This document shows positions 61,326 to 64,000 of a stretch of DNA of 64,000 nucleotides, piece by piece (positions within the stretch are counted from its first letter, which is position 1; the number at the start of each line of letters is the position of its first letter). The stretch comes from Limanda limanda (Eukaryota; Chordata; Actinopteri; Pleuronectiformes; Pleuronectidae), in the NCBI RefSeq assembly GCF_963576545.1, contig NC_083638.1:24142090-24206089 (forward strand), in the 5' to 3' direction. The notes under the pieces are model-generated. The model did not search any database. It was not told where the DNA came from and saw only the letters and a program-made list of their open reading frames with translations. Made by a program: the position numbers and the translations under genes.

Positions 61326-64000
61326 CTGTACAATCATAATGTACCACATTTCAGAGGGAACTACTTTTGCACGATTCCGCCATATTGAGCCGTAATAAAC
61401 ATTTTACTTACAGATTTGGTTTAGAATGCAAAATATGAACAGTTTATAAATTACAAAACTATAAAGTATGATGTAGTGTAGATTTCCTTTGAATTAATTG
61501 GACTAAAGATGTTTAAGTATTTAAATAAGTTAGAAATCTGAATAGAATATTTTGTCATTTTTTCACTGGCTGCTTGTTAAACCGGCCACTCTAATTGTTT
61601 TCCAAGAGAAAACAATAATGTACATTTACTCATTTGGCAGAAATGTTTTTGAAGATAGAGAGATACCCCTTCTGGGGTAACATAAGTTGCTCATTCCACC
61701 ATTAGGAACCGTATGAACTATCAAACTGTTGGGTGCTGGGATTGTGTTGTGTGCAAGGATAGTGATGCCAGAAGGAGCATAAGCACGTACGATTGATTTA
61801 AAGCAGAAAGGCGATAATTACAGAAGTTGCTGTAAAGGCAGCATTAGGGATTTATCCTATCAATCGTAAATGCTGCTATCTTGTTACTTACCAGATGTGA
61901 AAATCCGTTCAAAAGTCTCCTATGTCCAAAACTCTCCTTATTCTGAAGACGACCAATAAGGAGTGTCCCTCTCTGTTCTCCAAACGTGTATTAACTGAGC
62001 CTCTTTCTACTGAGTGCACAGTGGGAGGTGTGCATTAGACAGAGCAGAAAGAGTATCAGATAGGAGTAGATCTGCTGTTTCAGCCTTCTCCCTCTACTCT
62101 CCATCACTCTGTTACACTCCCAGCAGCACTTACAGTACACAGCTCTCCTTCTCTTCTCCAGGGAGGAATCAAACAATATCACCACATAGGTTTTTGTCCC
62201 TGCAGAGAATTTAGACAGTGGAGAGAAAAAAGCACCTTAAGATGTTGAGAAACTGTGAGGCCACCTCTCTTTGTGGTGACCACAGACGAGCTGAGAGATG
62301 TGTTCACACAGTCAACACAAAGTGCTGACATTGGTGTGTGACTGCAACCAGAGCCCTCAGCTCCTACCCCAAGTTATCACATCACGTCCCAGTCAGCCGG
62401 GGAGAGGGGATGGAGGACGGAGAGCAGACTGTAGCTGAGAGGCAGGCGCTGGCTGCTGCAGTGCCCGCTCAATAATCCACAGACAGACATATAGATAAGA
62501 GCAGAGGGCTGGATGACAGTGGTTTAGCTTGATGTGAAGACGGCCAGGTCAGCATTCATACCTCACTCTGTGGCCTACTTCGACTGTTGCCATCCTTGTT
62601 GTTGTTTACCAAACTCATGTGGTGGGGTTGAAAGCTTGACCACCACAGAAACTCATGCACTACCTGTCTTGTTAAAAAATAAATATATAAAATATAGAAG
62701 CAAATGTGATACTGCATCAGAAGGTCAAGGACTCAACAGCAGTATCTAGTGGCTACATTAGGAACAGCACTTGACAATGCACACATTCCACCACGTTTCA
62801 ATTATTCACTGACAGGGGCGGACATCATTGTGAGAAAAACACCACAGTATATAACACTCTGTCAAAATCCCCACTAAATCTTTGCTGCAGCATCTGATCT
62901 TTATCTCACTAAGTAAATTAGGGTTAGAGGTGACGACTGCTCACGAGGATCTTAAGTCATCACATAGATTTTGAATATTTGAAAATGAGATTAAATCAGA
63001 TCATGAATAAAAAAAATTACCCTTGCTTCTCTGCACTAAAGCAAATTAAATTGGATTGCTTTGCGAGAACTCACACAGCTGTGTGGTCAATGTGTTCAAT
63101 AAATGCTGCAGTGAGTGGAATTGGCCTAACATCCGAGATCTGCTCTCGCCAGCAGCAGACAGATGGTCCTTTTCACTCGTCTTTTCACTCAATATTCTAT
63201 TAAACAAAAACAGCAATATTTAATGAAGTAATCCACAGTGAGACATTATTTCAGGGCTTGTACACAAAATCGGCAACTTATTGAAGTGTTGCGTTATTCA
63301 GACAAGCAATATAAATGGAGAGTAAACCACAAAGCATTATTATTATTGCATAAATCTTGTGATTATTCCCTCATTGTAAGATCAAGAAGACAAAGCTGTA
63401 TCGCCATTCAAGGTGCTAAGTTGTAAAATAGCTGTGAGTGGAGAGACTTATTTCTCTTTTTCTTTACAGTCAGGACATGAAACTATTTCCTGTTCTCACA
63501 GGACCGTGGAGTGCAGTAGCGTTCAAGGTCATCTTGTGCTTAAAAGTTGTTTTCTCAGATTTGTTCCCCCTCATTTCCTGTCTTAACCTGATTTCTCACA
63601 ATAGCCCAGTTTCTTGTGTGCATACATAAGCACAGCTACTGAATGAATGCACTGCAGTGACTAATATATCATATTATAATTGTGGGTTTTTTTTGGCCAC
63701 ACAATGGAACAAAAACAATGAAATATTACCTCATAGAAAACTGAAGTCAAGGAAAAACATATTTAGATGTGTTTCTGAAAACTAGATGCATGTAAGACCA
63801 ATAAACTTTCTCGGTAGCTTCACTAACAACGACTTGAATAATATTAACTGCACAATAGAGCTGAGAGGACTGCAGAGCTTTATCTCTCTAGACCTTAATA
63901 TCAGTCCAGTAAATATGCCAGATTATAATCTGATAATAATCCAGTAATTACCCCCACTGGGAAATCTGTGACAATGTCAAAATACACAACGTTGCAAAAG

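Overview
The window is vertebrate nuclear DNA, most likely from a teleost fish. It has long AT-rich introns with GT-AG borders, many CA/GT and CT/GA microsatellites, a tRNA-headed SINE, small hAT-type transposons with 8-bp target duplications, and other dispersed repeats of a kind common in fish genomes. It is not prokaryotic. Most of the short open reading frames are chance frames in introns or low-complexity DNA.

One protein-coding gene can be supported: plekha7, on the minus strand. I resolve 25 coding exons from 43727 down to a stop codon at 11811. All exon junctions are in phase, and together they give 1297 codons plus a stop. The order is: second half of WW2 (43.7 kb), a linker and complete PH domain (39.4-33.6 kb), two large disordered exons (32.1-30.9 kb), a short exon and a likely cassette exon (28.7-28.1 kb), coiled-coil exons (26.5-21.6 kb), proline-rich and basic exons (20.5-18.7 kb), a conserved C-terminal part (16.8-14.0 kb), and a proline-rich last exon ending in a PDZ-ligand-like tail (12.0-11.8 kb). 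The start of the gene (WW1 and the first half of WW2) was not found and probably lies beyond 64 kb, which makes 43.7-64 kb intronic. PLEKHA7 proteins are adherens-junction scaffolds that link p120-catenin, afadin, PDZD11 and microtubule minus-end proteins.

The left end (1-11.8 kb) has no recognisable coding gene. It has a CpG-rich, promoter-like block at about 0.43-1.65 kb, microsatellites, a decayed hAT element at 6.46-6.80 kb, repeat-poor AT-rich stretches that could be regulatory, and the probable plekha7 3' UTR. In other vertebrates the DNA beyond the PLEKHA7 3' end leads to C11orf58 and the SOX6 promoter. The CpG block could belong to such a neighbour, but nothing in the sequence proves it.

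The introns carry two well-bounded hAT elements (20810-21051 and 26830-27534), a SINE (about 40.09-40.36 kb), a second tRNA-like SINE head (48.3 kb) and several old repeats. The points most worth a second look are the C-terminal tail exon, the cassette exon in phase 0 on both sides, several weak splice donors, a coding CAG tract, a possible internal promoter near 47.0 kb, and the transposon insertions. I did not find a clearly novel biological system.
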